Shown one piece after another: positions 8,769 through 18,548 of a DNA stretch of 64,000 nt. How positions within the stretch are numbered: the first letter of the stretch is position 1; each line of letters starts with the position of its first letter. Source of the stretch: Caballeronia glathei. Lineage in GTDB: Bacteria > Pseudomonadota > Gammaproteobacteria > Burkholderiales > Burkholderiaceae. The stretch covers positions 1 through 64,000 of the forward strand of contig NZ_JFHC01000047.1 in the NCBI RefSeq assembly GCF_000698595.1, given 5' to 3'. The notes beneath the pieces are model-generated. The model saw only the letters and a list, made by a program, of their open reading frames with translations. It ran no database searches and had not been told where the DNA came from. The position numbers were made by a program, and so were the translations under genes.

Positions 8769-8980
8769 GTGAAGAGCTCGCACGAAGCCGTTACGAGATG
8801 CGGGCAGCAGGTGAGGGAAGAGGCCGCCGGCCGGCGCGCGCCGGTCAGGGAAAACGAGGCTAGGCACGTGTTGGCGCGCTACATAGATTGTGGCGGCAGT
8901 AAGGGCAGGACACATCGATAACTACTCGCAGCAGCGCACCGTCGGGGTGCGCGATAGCAAGTCGCGTTTGGAGACAGTCA

Positions 8981-10153
8981 ATGAAAAACACAAAGCAATG
9001 GATCAAAGCCGGCGTCGCGCTGGCCTTCGCGGGTACCGCGATGTGCGGCGCGGCCACCGCGTTCGCGCAGGTGAAGATCGGCGTCACGCTGTCGGCGACC
9101 GGGCCGGCCGCATCGCTTGGCATTCCCGAGAAAAACACGATCGCGCTGCTGCCGAAGGAAATCGGCGGAAAGTCGGTCGAGTACATCGTGCTCGACGACG
9201 GCTCCGATACGAGCCGTGCCGTGCAGAACACGCGCAAGCTGATCGACGAGGATCACGTCGACGCGATCATCGGCTCGACGGTCACGCCGAACTCGCTCGC
9301 GATGATCGACGCCGCGTCGTCGGGCAAGACGCCGATGATCTCGATGGCGGCATCGGCGGCGATCATCTCGCCGATGGACGCCAAGAAGGCGTGGGTTTTC
9401 AAGACGCCGCAGAACGACGCGCTGATGGCCGATGCGATCGCGAGCTACATGGAAAAGCATGGCGTGAAGACGGTCGGCTTCATCGGCTTCGCGGATGCCT
9501 ACGGCGATGGCTGGTACAACGTGTTCAGCGCGGCCGCGGCTGCGCACAAGCTGAAGATCGTCACGAACGAACGCTATAACCGCACCGACACCTCGGTGAC
9601 CGGCCAGGTGCTGAAGACGATGGGCGCAAACCCGGATGCCGTGCTGATCGCGGGCGCGGGCACGCCGTCGGCGCTGCCGGCGAAGGTGCTGAAGGAGCGC
9701 GGATACAAGGGCAAGGTCTATCAGACGCACGGCGTCGCGAATAACGACTTCCTGCGCGTGTGCGGCAAGGACTGCGAAGGCGAACTGCTGCCCGCGGGCC
9801 CCGTGCTCGTGACGGATCAGCTGCCGGACGGCAATCCGGTGAAGAAGTCGTCGGCGGCGTACAAGAACGCCTATGAGAAGGCGTACGGCGCAGGCTCGCT
9901 CTCGACGTTCGGCGGCCACGCCTGGGATGCCGGCCAGATGCTCCAGCGCGCGATTCCCGAGGCGCTCAAGAAGGGGCAGCCGGGTACGGAAGCATTCCGC
10001 GAGGCGCTGCGCTCCGCGCTGGAAAACCTGAAGGATCTGCCGGTCTCGCACGGCATCATGAACACCACGCCGGCGGATCACAATGGTTTCGACCAGCGCG
10101 CGCGCGTGATGGTGCAGATCGTCGATGGCAAGTGGAAGCTGTTGAACGACTAA
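8981..10153 (+). CDS. Periplasmic branched-chain amino acid-type binding protein, copy 2
   Basis: A 390-residue type I periplasmic binding protein, tandem paralogue of the 7538 gene. Signal peptide MKNTKQWIKAGVALAFAG ends near AFAQ; the mature protein starts VKIGVTLSATGPAASLGIP. GGAGA at 8970-8974 is well placed before the ATG. It carries the same CGKDC motif and the same C-terminal pattern NTTPADHNGFDQRARVMVQI. It lies immediately before the permease genes of the second importer, so it is probably their main binding partner, with copy 1 offering a different affinity or specificity. Confidence 0.87.
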   Translation: MKNTKQWIKAGVALAFAGTAMCGAATAFAQVKIGVTLSATGPAASLGIPEKNTIALLPKEIGGKSVEYIVLDDGSDTSRAVQNTRKLIDEDHVDAIIGSTVTPNSLAMIDAASSGKTPMISMAASAAIISPMDAKKAWVFKTPQNDALMADAIASYMEKHGVKTVGFIGFADAYGDGWYNVFSAAAAAHKLKIVTNERYNRTDTSVTGQVLKTMGANPDAVLIAGAGTPSALPAKVLKERGYKGKVYQTHGVANNDFLRVCGKDCEGELLPAGPVLVTDQLPDGNPVKKSSAAYKNAYEKAYGAGSLSTFGGHAWDAGQMLQRAIPEALKKGQPGTEAFREALRSALENLKDLPVSHGIMNTTPADHNGFDQRARVMVQIVDGKWKLLND

Positions 10154-10313
10154 GTCGTTTTTTCGCGCGCTGTTCATCTGGCGCGTCGGCGATTTCTGTT
10201 TTTCCGGGTTTTGAAGGGTAGGGCGGTGCGTCGGGGGATCGGCGCGCCGCTTTCACCATGTTCGCGGGCTGACCCGGCGGCCCTCCTGAATCAAGAAGCC
10301 CTAAAGAGGAAGT

Positions 10314-11369
10314 ATGGACCTATCGATTGCGGCGATTCTCGCGCAGGACGGGATCACCACGGGCGCGATCTACGCGTTGCTCGCGCTCGCGCTGGTGCTC
10401 GTGTTCTCCGTGACACGCGTCATTTTCATTCCGCAGGGCGAGTTCGTCGCGTATGGCGCGCTCACGCTCGCTGCGCTCCAGACGCAGAAGTTTCCCGCCA
10501 CCTGCTACCTGCTGCTGGCGATGGGTCTGGGCTGTTTCGTCGCCGAACTTGCCAGCATCGTCAGGCATCCGTCGCGATATCGCCAGATCGCGCGCACGCT
10601 TGTCGCGCACGCGGGCAAATATCTGCTGTTCCCGATCGCCGTCTATGCGCTGACGCAAGGCGTATTCATGCAGACGCTGCCGATGATCGTGCAGATCGCG
10701 CTGACGCTCCTGATCGTCGTGCCGATGGGGCCGTTCGTGTACCGGCTTGCGTATGAGCCGATCGCCGAGGCGAGCACGCTGCTGCTGCTGATCGTGGCGG
10801 TGGCAGTGCATTTTGCGATGGTCGGCCTCGGACTCGTGATGTTCGGCGCGGAAGGCTCGCGCACGAATGCCTTCTCCGACGCGACGTTCTCGTTCGGCAA
10901 CGTATCGGTTTCGGGCCAGAGCCTCTGGGTGGTCGGAACCGCCGCCGTGCTGATCGTGGCGCTGTATTTCTACTTCGACCGCTCGATTTCCGGCAAGGCG
11001 CTGCGGGCCACTTCAGTCAACCGGCTGGGCGCGCGTCTGGTCGGCATCGGCACGACGCAGGCGGGACGCCTTGCGTTCACGCTGGCGGCGGGCCTGGGCG
11101 CCCTGTGCGGCGTGCTGATCGCACCCATCACGACGATCTACTACGACTCGGGCTTCCTGATTGGACTGAAGGGTTTCGTGGGCGCGATCGTCGGCGGCCT
11201 GGTGAGCTATCCGCTCGCGGCGGCGGGGTCGCTGCTGGTCGGGCTGCTCGAATCGTATTCGTCGTTCTGGGCGAGTGCGTACAAAGAGGTCATCGTCTTC
11301 ACGCTGATCATTCCGGTGTTGTTGTGGCGGAGTCTCGCGAGCCCGCATTCGGATGAAGACGAGGAGTGA
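10314..11369 (+). CDS. livH: ABC transporter permease, LivH type (second importer)
   Basis: A 351-residue multi-pass permease, longer than the usual 290-310 residues because of an insertion around residues 60-140 with extra hydrophobic stretches ([17 protein letters not shown]). The LivH pattern [22 protein letters not shown] is near the N-terminus and [22 protein letters not shown] is in the C-terminal half. AGAGGAAGT precedes the ATG. The next gene starts five bases after its TGA. Confidence 0.85.
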   Translation: MDLSIAAILAQDGITTGAIYALLALALVLVFSVTRVIFIPQGEFVAYGALTLAALQTQKFPATCYLLLAMGLGCFVAELASIVRHPSRYRQIARTLVAHAGKYLLFPIAVYALTQGVFMQTLPMIVQIALTLLIVVPMGPFVYRLAYEPIAEASTLLLLIVAVAVHFAMVGLGLVMFGAEGSRTNAFSDATFSFGNVSVSGQSLWVVGTAAVLIVALYFYFDRSISGKALRATSVNRLGARLVGIGTTQAGRLAFTLAAGLGALCGVLIAPITTIYYDSGFLIGLKGFVGAIVGGLVSYPLAAAGSLLVGLLESYSSFWASAYKEVIVFTLIIPVLLWRSLASPHSDEDEE

Positions 11370-11373
11370 TGCG

Positions 11374-13158
11374 ATGAAAATCCTGATTCAAAACAAGTTC
11401 TTCTGGGTGTTCCTGCTCGTCGTGTTCGCGCTTCCCGTGCTTCCGCCGCCGATCCGCATTCCCGAGTACTGGGTCACGCTGCTCAACTACATCGGCTTGT
11501 ATTCGATCGTGGCGATCGGGCTGGTGCTGCTGACGGGTATCGGCGGGATGACGAGCTTCGGGCAGGCGGCATTCGTCGGCGTGGGTGCCTACACCACGGC
11601 CTACCTCACCACGCGATTCGGCGTTTCGCCGTGGCTTGCGTTGATCGTCGGCGTCGCGCTCACCGCGCTGATCGCGCTGCTGCTCGGCATGATCACGATG
11701 CGCCTTTCCGGCCACTTTCTGCCGCTCGGAACGATCGCGTGGGGGCTGTCGCTGTTCTTCCTGTTCGGCAATCTCGAACTGCTGGGCAAGTACGACGGCA
11801 TCAACGGCATCCCGGTGCTGAACGTGTTCGGTTGGCAGCTGGAGTCGGGTCGCAGCATCTACTACCTGATCTGGGTCGTGGTGCTGCTGGCGGTGGTTTC
11901 TGTTCAGAATCTGCTTAATAGCAGGCCCGGCCGGGCGATTCGCGCGCTGCGCGGTGGCGGCACGATGGCCGAGGCGATGGGCGTCAATACGGCCTGGATG
12001 CGCGTCGTGATTTTCGTCTATGCCGCGGTGCTGGCGGCGATTTCCGGATTTCTCTACGCGCATTTGCAGCGCGCGGTGAACCCGACTCCTTTTGGCCTGA
12101 ACCACGGCATCGAATTCCTGTTCATGGCGGTAGTCGGCGGGATCTCGCACGTCTGGGGTGCGGTGCTGGGCGCGACGATTCTCACCGTGCTGCAGGACTA
12201 CCTTCAGACTCTGCTGCCGAAGCTGCTCGGCGAGAACGGCAACTTCGAAATCATCGTGTTCGGCGTGTTGATGGTGCTCTTGCTGCAATACGCGAGGCAG
12301 GGGGTCTGGCCGTTCGTGTCGCGGATTTTCCCGCAAGGGCCGCGCGCCCGCGTGCCGGATCACGCGGAAGCGTTGCCGCAGCGCAGCAAACCGGCGCCGG
12401 GGGAGCGACTGCTGATCGTCGACAAGGCGCGCAAGCAGTTCGGCGGTCTTGTCGCGGTAAACGACGTCAGTTTCGAGGTGAAGGCGGGCGAGATCATCGG
12501 TTTGATCGGGCCGAACGGCGCCGGTAAATCGACGACGTTCAACCTCGTCACGGGCGTTCTCCAGGCGACGAGCGGGTCGATCACTTTCCACGGTGAACGC
12601 ATCGATACGCTGACGTCGCGTGAGATCGTCAAACGCGGGATCGGCCGCACGTTCCAGCACGTCAAGCTGCTTCCCGGCATGACGGTGCTGGAAAACGTGG
12701 CAATCGGCGCGCACCTGCGCGGGCACACCGGCGTGTGGCGCAGTATCGCGAAGCTGAACGCCGCCGAAGAAGCACGGCTGATGGCAGAAGCTGCGCGCCA
12801 GATCGCTCGCGTCGGGCTGGAGAAGCATCTCTACGATGAAGCCGGCAGCCTGGCGCTCGGACAGCAACGGATTCTCGAAATCGCGCGGGCGCTTTGCTGC
12901 GATCCGACACTGCTGCTCCTTGACGAGCCGGCCGCAGGCCTTCGATATCAGGAGAAGCAGCAGCTCGCGGAGTTGCTGCGGAAGCTAAAGGCTGAAGGGA
13001 TGAGCGTTCTGCTGGTCGAGCACGACATGGACTTCGTGATGAATTTGACTGATCGGCTCGTCGTCATGGAATTCGGCACCCGGATCGCAGAAGGGCTGCC
13101 CGAAGAGGTGCAGAAGGATCCGGCGGTTCTGGAGGCGTATCTAGGTGGGGTGGAATGA
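11374..13158 (+). CDS. Fused LivM-type permease and LivG-type ATPase
   Basis: A 594-residue protein in which an integral-membrane permease (about residues 1-315, with [20 protein letters not shown]) is joined to a complete ABC ATPase (about 345-594). The ATPase has Walker A GPNGAGKS near 380, signature [15 protein letters not shown], Walker [12 protein letters not shown] and H-loop VEHDMDF. In the first importer of this window these are separate genes. The start at 11374 is chosen because GAGGAG at 11361-11366 precedes it; an upstream ATG at 11353 lies inside the previous gene. The fusion would fix the stoichiometry of permease and ATPase. Confidence 0.88.
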   Translation: MKILIQNKFFWVFLLVVFALPVLPPPIRIPEYWVTLLNYIGLYSIVAIGLVLLTGIGGMTSFGQAAFVGVGAYTTAYLTTRFGVSPWLALIVGVALTALIALLLGMITMRLSGHFLPLGTIAWGLSLFFLFGNLELLGKYDGINGIPVLNVFGWQLESGRSIYYLIWVVVLLAVVSVQNLLNSRPGRAIRALRGGGTMAEAMGVNTAWMRVVIFVYAAVLAAISGFLYAHLQRAVNPTPFGLNHGIEFLFMAVVGGISHVWGAVLGATILTVLQDYLQTLLPKLLGENGNFEIIVFGVLMVLLLQYARQGVWPFVSRIFPQGPRARVPDHAEALPQRSKPAPGERLLIVDKARKQFGGLVAVNDVSFEVKAGEIIGLIGPNGAGKSTTFNLVTGVLQATSGSITFHGERIDTLTSREIVKRGIGRTFQHVKLLPGMTVLENVAIGAHLRGHTGVWRSIAKLNAAEEARLMAEAARQIARVGLEKHLYDEAGSLALGQQRILEIARALCCDPTLLLLDEPAAGLRYQEKQQLAELLRKLKAEGMSVLLVEHDMDFVMNLTDRLVVMEFGTRIAEGLPEEVQKDPAVLEAYLGGVE

Positions 13159-13159
13159 T

Positions 13160-13924
13160 ATGAGTCAATCACTTAATACTGTCGAGCCGATCCTTCAGGT
13201 AAGCGCCTTGTCGGTGCGCTACGGGAAGGTCGAGGCGCTGCACGATGGGAAGCTGACCGTCGGGGCTGGGCAGATCGTGTCGGTTATCGGTCCGAATGGC
13301 GCGGGCAAGTCGACGCTGCTGAACGCGATCATGGGCGCGCTTCCTTCTACGGGGCATGCGAAGGGCGTCGTGCAATACCTCGGCGACGATATCTCATCGC
13401 TCGCAATCGAGCGGCGTGTTTCACGTGGAATGTGCCTGGTGCCTGAAAAGCGGGAGCTTTTCGCCAGCATGACCGTGGAGGACAACCTCGTGCTTGGTGC
13501 GTATCGCCGCAAGCGCGCAGGCGAGCGAAATTTTCTCGATCAACTCGACCATGTGTTTGAACTCTTTCCACGATTGAAGGAGCGTCGCAAGCAGGCCGCG
13601 GGCACATTGTCCGGGGGTGAGCGGCAAATGCTGGCGGTCGGACGCGCGTTGATGGGCAAGCCGCAGTTGCTGATGCTGGATGAACCGAGCCTTGGACTGG
13701 CGCCACTGATCGTGAAGGAGATCTTCCACATCATTAGCGCGTTGCGCCAGACGGGCGTAGCGACACTGCTTATCGAGCAGAACGCGCGGGCTGCGCTCCA
13801 GATTTCGGACTATGGATACGTCCTCGAAACTGGCGAGTTTGCGCTGGAAGGTGCAGCCGACGAATTGGCGCACGATCCAAAAGTCATCGAGACGTATCTC
13901 GGCCTGGCGAAGAAAGTCGCCTAG
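13160..13924 (+). CDS. livF: ABC transporter ATP-binding protein, LivF type (second importer)
   Basis: A 254-residue ATPase with a normal Walker [10 protein letters not shown], signature LSGGERQMLAVGRALM, Walker B LLMLDEPSLGL and LLIEQN in the H-loop position. The ATG at 13160 is one base after the fused gene's TGA. It is the last gene of the second importer and is followed by the parS-containing palindrome. A degenerate parS-like sequence (13 of 16 matches) lies inside the gene at 13417-13432. Confidence 0.87.
   Translation: MSQSLNTVEPILQVSALSVRYGKVEALHDGKLTVGAGQIVSVIGPNGAGKSTLLNAIMGALPSTGHAKGVVQYLGDDISSLAIERRVSRGMCLVPEKRELFASMTVEDNLVLGAYRRKRAGERNFLDQLDHVFELFPRLKERRKQAAGTLSGGERQMLAVGRALMGKPQLLMLDEPSLGLAPLIVKEIFHIISALRQTGVATLLIEQNARAALQISDYGYVLETGEFALEGAADELAHDPKVIETYLGLAKKVA
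13417..13432. other. Degenerate parS-like sequence in livF
   Basis: TGTTTCACGTGGAATG matches the chromosomal parS consensus TGTTTCACGTGAAACA at 13 of 16 positions, with the left half site intact. It lies 525 bp from a perfect parS. It may be a weak ParB site, a decayed one, or coincidence in coding sequence. Confidence 0.35.
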
Positions 13925-13948
13925 TCGAGACGGGTTTCTGTAGTCGAT

Positions 13949-13984
13949 AAATGGCGTGTTTCACGTGAAACACGCCATTTTTTT
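13949..13984 (+). terminator. 32-bp perfect palindrome with T-tract, containing parS
   Basis: The sequence 13949-13980 is a perfect palindrome with 16-bp arms, AAATGGCGTGTTTCAC and its complement, followed by further T residues (13978-13984). As RNA it forms a long hairpin ahead of a U-run, so it looks like the terminator of the liv operon. Its centre is exactly the parS site. Confidence 0.65.
13957..13972. other. parS centromere site 1 (perfect)
   Basis: TGTTTCACGTGAAACA is an exact match to the chromosomal parS consensus bound by ParB. It is 3.7 kb from parB, upstream of mnmG. ParB is expected to load here and spread, marking the origin region for ParA-driven segregation. Confidence 0.92.
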
Positions 13985-14028
13985 GTCCTCCGCCATTCGG
14001 ACGAAGTTCGGCTCAAAAGCGAAGGCTA

Positions 14029-14034
14029 TATAAT
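14029..14034 (+). promoter_or_regulatory. Probable -10 box of the mnmG promoter
   Basis: TATAAT at 14029-14034, about 48 bp before the mnmG ATG, is a perfect -10 hexamer. The -35 region (TTCGGC, 14007-14012) is poor. It probably drives mnmG-rsmG and perhaps parAB. Confidence 0.55.
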
Positions 14035-14081
14035 TCTGCAATTCTCCTTCAAGGTTCGCGCTGTCCTGCGCGAAATCTCCA

Positions 14082-16055
14082 ATGCTTTATCCGACTGAAT
14101 TTGATGTGATCGTCGTTGGCGGCGGGCACGCTGGCACGGAAGCCGCGCTTGCTTCGGCTCGCATGGGCTGTAAGACCCTGCTGCTGACGCACAATATTGA
14201 GACGCTTGGCCAGATGAGCTGCAATCCGTCGATCGGAGGCATCGGCAAGGGCCATCTCGTCAAGGAAGTGGATGCCTTGGGCGGCGCCATGGCTGCGGCA
14301 ACGGACGAAGGCGGGATTCAGTTCCGCATCCTGAATTCATCGAAGGGGCCCGCGGTACGAGCGACGCGCGCACAGGCCGATCGTCTGCTGTACAAGCAGG
14401 CAATCCGCCACCGGCTGGAAAATCAGCCGAATCTTTGGCTGTTCCAGCAGGCCGTGGACGATTTGATCGTCGAAGGTGATCGCGTGGCGGGCGCCGTGAC
14501 GCAAGTCGGAGTCCAATTTCGGGCGCGGACCGTCGTACTGACGGCAGGCACGTTCCTCGATGGCAAGATTCACGTCGGGCTGAACAACTATACGGGCGGC
14601 CGCGCTGGCGATCCGGCTGCCGTTTCACTCTCCGCACGCCTCAAGGAGTTGAAGCTGCCGCAAGGGCGTCTGAAGACCGGCACGCCGCCGCGAATCGATG
14701 GTCGTACGATCGATTATTCCAGGCTCCAAGAACAACCAGGCGATCTTGACCCGATCCCGGTGTTTTCCTTTCTCGGGCGCGTGGAGCAGCATCCGCGCCA
14801 GGTGCCATGCTGGGTGACGCATACCAACGTCCGCACTCACGACATCATTCGCTCCGGGCTGGACCGGTCGCCGATGTACACCGGCGTTATCGAGGGGGTG
14901 GGGCCGAGGTATTGCCCGTCGATTGAAGACAAAATCCACCGATTTGCTTCGAAGGACGCGCATCAGATCTTTCTGGAACCCGAAGGCCTCACGACAAACG
15001 AGTTTTATCCGAACGGAATTTCGACCAGTTTGCCCTTCGATGTGCAATTGGAGCTCGTTCGTTCGATGGTCGGTCTTGAGCACGCGCACATTCTTCGGCC
15101 TGGGTACGCGATCGAGTACGATTATTTCGACCCCAGAGCGTTGAAGGCGTCGCTGGAGACGAAAGCGATCAATGGGCTGTTCTTCGCCGGCCAGATCAAT
15201 GGAACGACCGGCTACGAGGAAGCCGCGGCACAAGGCCTGCTTGCGGGTATCAACGCCGGGTTGCAGGCGCAAGGGAAGGAGCCGTGGACGCCACGTCGTG
15301 ATGAGGCCTATCTGGGCGTGCTGGTCGATGATCTGGTGACTCGGGGCGTATCGGAACCGTACCGAATGTTCACCAGTCGCGCCGAGTATCGGCTGTCGCT
15401 GCGCGAGGACAACGCGGATATGCGACTTACGGAAATCGGCCGAAAGCTTGGCGTGGTCGACGATATTCGCTGGGATTCCTTCAGTCGGAAGCGCGACGCT
15501 GTTTCACGTGAAACAGAGCGCCTTCGGACGACGTGGGTGAATCCAAAAACGTTGCCTGCCGCTGAAGCGATTGCTTTGCTTGGAAAGCCCATCGATCACG
15601 AATACAGTCTGGCGGAGTTGCTGCGCCGGCCGGGCATATCGTACGAAGAAATTTGCGCATTGCGCGAAGGCAGTTGCGGCCCCGAGACGGCGCTCGCTGA
15701 CGACCCCGTCCTGCTTGCGCAAATCAAGGAGCAAATCGAGATCGGCGTGAAATACCAGGGCTACATCGATCGCCAAGCGGGAGAAATCGAACGGAACGGG
15801 TCGCAGGAAAACACGCGACTGCCGGAAGGCATCGACTACGCGGAAGTCAGGGGCCTTTCATTCGAGGCGAGGCAAAAGCTGACACAGCACCGCCCCGAAA
15901 CCATCGGACAGGCATCGCGAATTTCGGGCATTACGCCGGCGGCAATTTCCTTGCTGATGGTCCATCTGAAGCGCGGCCTGGGCCGTCGCGGCAACGCAGT
16001 CTCGAATAACAACGGCAGCGAGTCCGGCGGCGCCAGCAAGCCGGCCGTTCAGTGA
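14082..16055 (+). CDS. mnmG: tRNA uridine 5-carboxymethylaminomethyl modification enzyme MnmG (GidA)
   Basis: A 657-residue FAD enzyme that, with MnmE, places the carboxymethylaminomethyl group on the wobble uridine (U34) of certain tRNAs. FAD-binding [11 protein letters not shown] is at residues 12-22. The family signatures [11 protein letters not shown] (near 275) and [17 protein letters not shown] (near 370-386) are present. It is somewhat longer than E. coli MnmG (629) through a polar C-terminal tail. The mnmG-rsmG-parA-parB order is the usual origin-proximal arrangement. Its stop overlaps the rsmG start (GTGA). A perfect parS lies in its coding sequence at 15500-15515. Confidence 0.97.
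   Translation: MLYPTEFDVIVVGGGHAGTEAALASARMGCKTLLLTHNIETLGQMSCNPSIGGIGKGHLVKEVDALGGAMAAATDEGGIQFRILNSSKGPAVRATRAQADRLLYKQAIRHRLENQPNLWLFQQAVDDLIVEGDRVAGAVTQVGVQFRARTVVLTAGTFLDGKIHVGLNNYTGGRAGDPAAVSLSARLKELKLPQGRLKTGTPPRIDGRTIDYSRLQEQPGDLDPIPVFSFLGRVEQHPRQVPCWVTHTNVRTHDIIRSGLDRSPMYTGVIEGVGPRYCPSIEDKIHRFASKDAHQIFLEPEGLTTNEFYPNGISTSLPFDVQLELVRSMVGLEHAHILRPGYAIEYDYFDPRALKASLETKAINGLFFAGQINGTTGYEEAAAQGLLAGINAGLQAQGKEPWTPRRDEAYLGVLVDDLVTRGVSEPYRMFTSRAEYRLSLREDNADMRLTEIGRKLGVVDDIRWDSFSRKRDAVSRETERLRTTWVNPKTLPAAEAIALLGKPIDHEYSLAELLRRPGISYEEICALREGSCGPETALADDPVLLAQIKEQIEIGVKYQGYIDRQAGEIERNGSQENTRLPEGIDYAEVRGLSFEARQKLTQHRPETIGQASRISGITPAAISLLMVHLKRGLGRRGNAVSNNNGSESGGASKPAVQ
15500..15515. other. parS centromere site 2 (perfect), inside mnmG
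   Basis: A second exact TGTTTCACGTGAAACA, read in the mnmG frame as codons for V-S-R-E-T. It is 1.5 kb from site 1 and 2.1 kb from parB, so the two sites make a parS cluster. Confidence 0.92.
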
Positions 16056-16744
16056 CGGGCCGTTCGGCCGGCTTGGCCGGCACCAACGACCAGGAGTCGC
16101 TCGGCACGCTGCTGGAAAAGGGCGCGGCCGAGCTCGATGTTGCGCTATCGGACGCGCAGCGCGGCAAGCTGCTCGACTATCTTTCCTTGCTCGCGAAATG
16201 GAACGCCGTCTATAACCTGACGGCAATCCGCGATCCGCGCCAGATGCTGATCCAGCACATCCTCGATTCCCTCGCGATCGTTCCGGCACTCGCGAAGCGG
16301 GGGCCGTCGGCCGCATTGGATGTCGGCTCTGGCGGCGGGCTTCCCGGCATCGTCATGGCGATTGCGCTGCCCGAATGGCAAGTCACGCTGAACGACATCG
16401 TCCACAAGAAAACCGCTTTTCAGTCGCAAGCCAAGGTCCAATTGGGTCTGAGCAATCTCTCCGTGGTCACGGGGCGAGTCGAAAATCTGAGGCCGGGAAT
16501 CGAGGTGCCAGGGAAATTCGAAGTAATCGTGTCGCGCGCGTTCGCAGAGCTCTCCGATTTCGTTACACTTGCGCGTCATCTGGTCGCCGATAACGGCCGC
16601 ATCTGGGCGATGAAGGGCATCCGCCCCGACGCCGAAATCTCGCGTCTGCCTGCGGGCGCGTCGGTGCTCGGCGTAGAGCGGCTTCACGTGCCGATGCTGG
16701 ACGCCGAACGACATCTGATCGAAATTGCAGTCACTACGGAATGA
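16052..16744 (+). CDS. rsmG: 16S rRNA (guanine-N7) methyltransferase RsmG (GidB)
   Basis: A 230-residue SAM-dependent methyltransferase that methylates G527 of 16S rRNA. The SAM-binding [16 protein letters not shown] is near residues 88-103, and [14 protein letters not shown] near 50 is the usual RsmG N-terminal pattern. The GTG start overlaps the mnmG TGA by four bases, so translation is coupled. The start gives a short N-terminal extension compared with E. coli (207 residues). It precedes parA. Confidence 0.94.
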   Translation: MTGRSAGLAGTNDQESLGTLLEKGAAELDVALSDAQRGKLLDYLSLLAKWNAVYNLTAIRDPRQMLIQHILDSLAIVPALAKRGPSAALDVGSGGGLPGIVMAIALPEWQVTLNDIVHKKTAFQSQAKVQLGLSNLSVVTGRVENLRPGIEVPGKFEVIVSRAFAELSDFVTLARHLVADNGRIWAMKGIRPDAEISRLPAGASVLGVERLHVPMLDAERHLIEIAVTTE

Positions 16745-16828
16745 CCGCCGCAAAAGTTATCAAAACACTTAACGCACGCCTGAAATACCGCTGAGCTTCT
16801 GACAGCGAAGAAACGAGGACACTAAACG

Positions 16829-17599
16829 ATGGCAAAAATCTTCTGCGTCGCAAATCAGAAGGGCGGCGTTGGAAAGACTACGACAGCGGTCAACCTCGCG
16901 GCGAGCCTTGCGGCGCTCGGGCAGCGGGTTCTGCTGATCGACCTGGACCCTCAAGGCAATGCCACCATGGGCAGCGGCATCGACAAGGCCGCCTGCGAGA
17001 ACACCGTCTATGAAGTGCTCGTCGACGGCGTCACGCTCCGCGACGCGCGCACGCGTCCCGAAGCCGTCGCCTATGACGTGCTGCCGGCCAATCGTGAACT
17101 GGCGGGCGCCGAGGTGGAACTCGTGTCTGTCGACAACCGCGAGCACGTGCTGCGCACGGCACTTGCAGAAGTAGTCGATGACTATGATTTCGTCCTGATC
17201 GATTGTCCCCCTGCATTGTCTCTTTTGACGCTGAACGGTCTTTGCGCGGCGCATGGCGTCGTGATTCCAATGCAGTGCGAGTATTTCGCACTGGAGGGGC
17301 TGTCCGATCTCGTCAACACCATCAAGCAGGTGCACGCGAACCTGAACCGCGACCTGAAGGTGATCGGCTTGCTGCGGGTCATGTTCGATCCCCGAATCAC
17401 GCTGCAGCAGCAGGTTTCGGATCAATTGAAGGAACATTTCGGCGGCAAAGTGTTCGACGTGGTAATCCCGCGCAATGTGCGGCTCGCCGAAGCACCGAGT
17501 TACGGTTTGCCGGGCGTCGTGTTCGACAAGTCGTCGCGCGGCGCGCAAGCGTATATCCAGTTCGGTACGGAAATGATGGAGCGCGTGCGCGCGCTGTGA
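16829..17599 (+). CDS. parA: Chromosome partitioning ATPase ParA (Soj)
   Basis: A 256-residue Walker-type ATPase that moves ParB-bound origins. The deviant Walker A KGGVGKTT has both lysines, at 11 and 16; Walker B DFVLIDCPPALSLLTLN is near 120. There is no N-terminal DNA-binding extension, as expected for a chromosomal type Ib ParA. It starts 84 bp after rsmG and lies 46 bp before parB, so it is probably co-transcribed with both. Confidence 0.96.
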   Translation: MAKIFCVANQKGGVGKTTTAVNLAASLAALGQRVLLIDLDPQGNATMGSGIDKAACENTVYEVLVDGVTLRDARTRPEAVAYDVLPANRELAGAEVELVSVDNREHVLRTALAEVVDDYDFVLIDCPPALSLLTLNGLCAAHGVVIPMQCEYFALEGLSDLVNTIKQVHANLNRDLKVIGLLRVMFDPRITLQQQVSDQLKEHFGGKVFDVVIPRNVRLAEAPSYGLPGVVFDKSSRGAQAYIQFGTEMMERVRAL

Positions 17600-17645
17600 T
17601 GCGAACCCCAATCGACGCGGCCCGCACGGCTGACGGAGGAAAAAC

Positions 17646-18542
17646 ATGAGCGCTGTAATGAAGAAGAAGGGCTTGGGCCGCGGACTCGAGGCATTGCTCG
17701 GCGGCAGCGCCGACATCACCGAGGCAGTGCGCAGCGAAGGCACGCCGACCGTGCTTCCTCTCGGCAAGATGCAGGCGGGCAAGTACCAGCCGCGCACGCG
17801 CATGGACGAGGGCGGCCTGCAGGAGCTCGCCGCGAGCATTCGCGCGCAGGGCCTGATGCAGCCGATCCTCGTGCGACCCGTCGGTCCCGACCAGTACGAA
17901 ATCATTGCTGGCGAGCGGCGCTTCCGCGCGGCTCGCATCGCCGGGCTGGAAGAGGTGCCGGTTCTGGTGAAGGACGTGCCGGATCAGGCCGCCGCGGCGA
18001 TGGCGCTCATCGAGAACATCCAGCGCGAAGACCTGAATCCGCTCGAAGAAGCGCAGGGCATCCAGCGTCTGCTCGACGAATTCAATTTCACCCACGAGCA
18101 GGCGGCCGAATCGGTTGGCCGGTCGCGTAGCGCTGTTTCGAATCTGCTGCGCTTGCTGAATCTGGCGACGCCCGTGCAGACCATGCTGCTCGCAGGCGAT
18201 CTCGACATGGGGCATGCGCGCGCGCTGCTCGCCGTCGACGCCGCGACGCAAATCCAGCTGGCCAACCAGGTCGTGAACAAGCGGATGTCGGTCCGCGAGA
18301 CGGAAAGGCTCGTCTCCTCGACGACCAAGGAAGCGCCCGCGATCAAGGCCCGCGCCGCAAACGACGGCGGACGCGATACCCGCCGGCTTGAAGAAGAGCT
18401 TTCCGATTTGCTGTCGGCGAACGTGAAGATCAAAGTCGGTGGACGAGGGCGCGGCAAGCTCACCATCGATTTCGGCGATCTCGACGCGCTCGAAGGCATC
18501 CTTGCCCGTTTGCGCGGCAACGTCGACGTGACGGCGGCCTGA
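17646..18542 (+). CDS. parB: Chromosome partitioning protein ParB (Spo0J)
   Basis: A 298-residue parS-binding CTPase clamp. The N-terminal KKKGLGRGLEALLG is the ParA-interaction segment. CTP-binding motifs GERRFRAA (near 87) and ENIQRED (near 122) are intact. A helix-turn-helix lies around THEQAAESVGRSRSAVSNLLRLL. The C-terminal GRGRGKLTIDFGDLDALEGIL is the dimerisation domain. Cognate parS sites are at 13957 and 15500. Confidence 0.96.
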   Translation: MSAVMKKKGLGRGLEALLGGSADITEAVRSEGTPTVLPLGKMQAGKYQPRTRMDEGGLQELAASIRAQGLMQPILVRPVGPDQYEIIAGERRFRAARIAGLEEVPVLVKDVPDQAAAAMALIENIQREDLNPLEEAQGIQRLLDEFNFTHEQAAESVGRSRSAVSNLLRLLNLATPVQTMLLAGDLDMGHARALLAVDAATQIQLANQVVNKRMSVRETERLVSSTTKEAPAIKARAANDGGRDTRRLEEELSDLLSANVKIKVGGRGRGKLTIDFGDLDALEGILARLRGNVDVTAA

Positions 18543-18548
18543 CACGTT

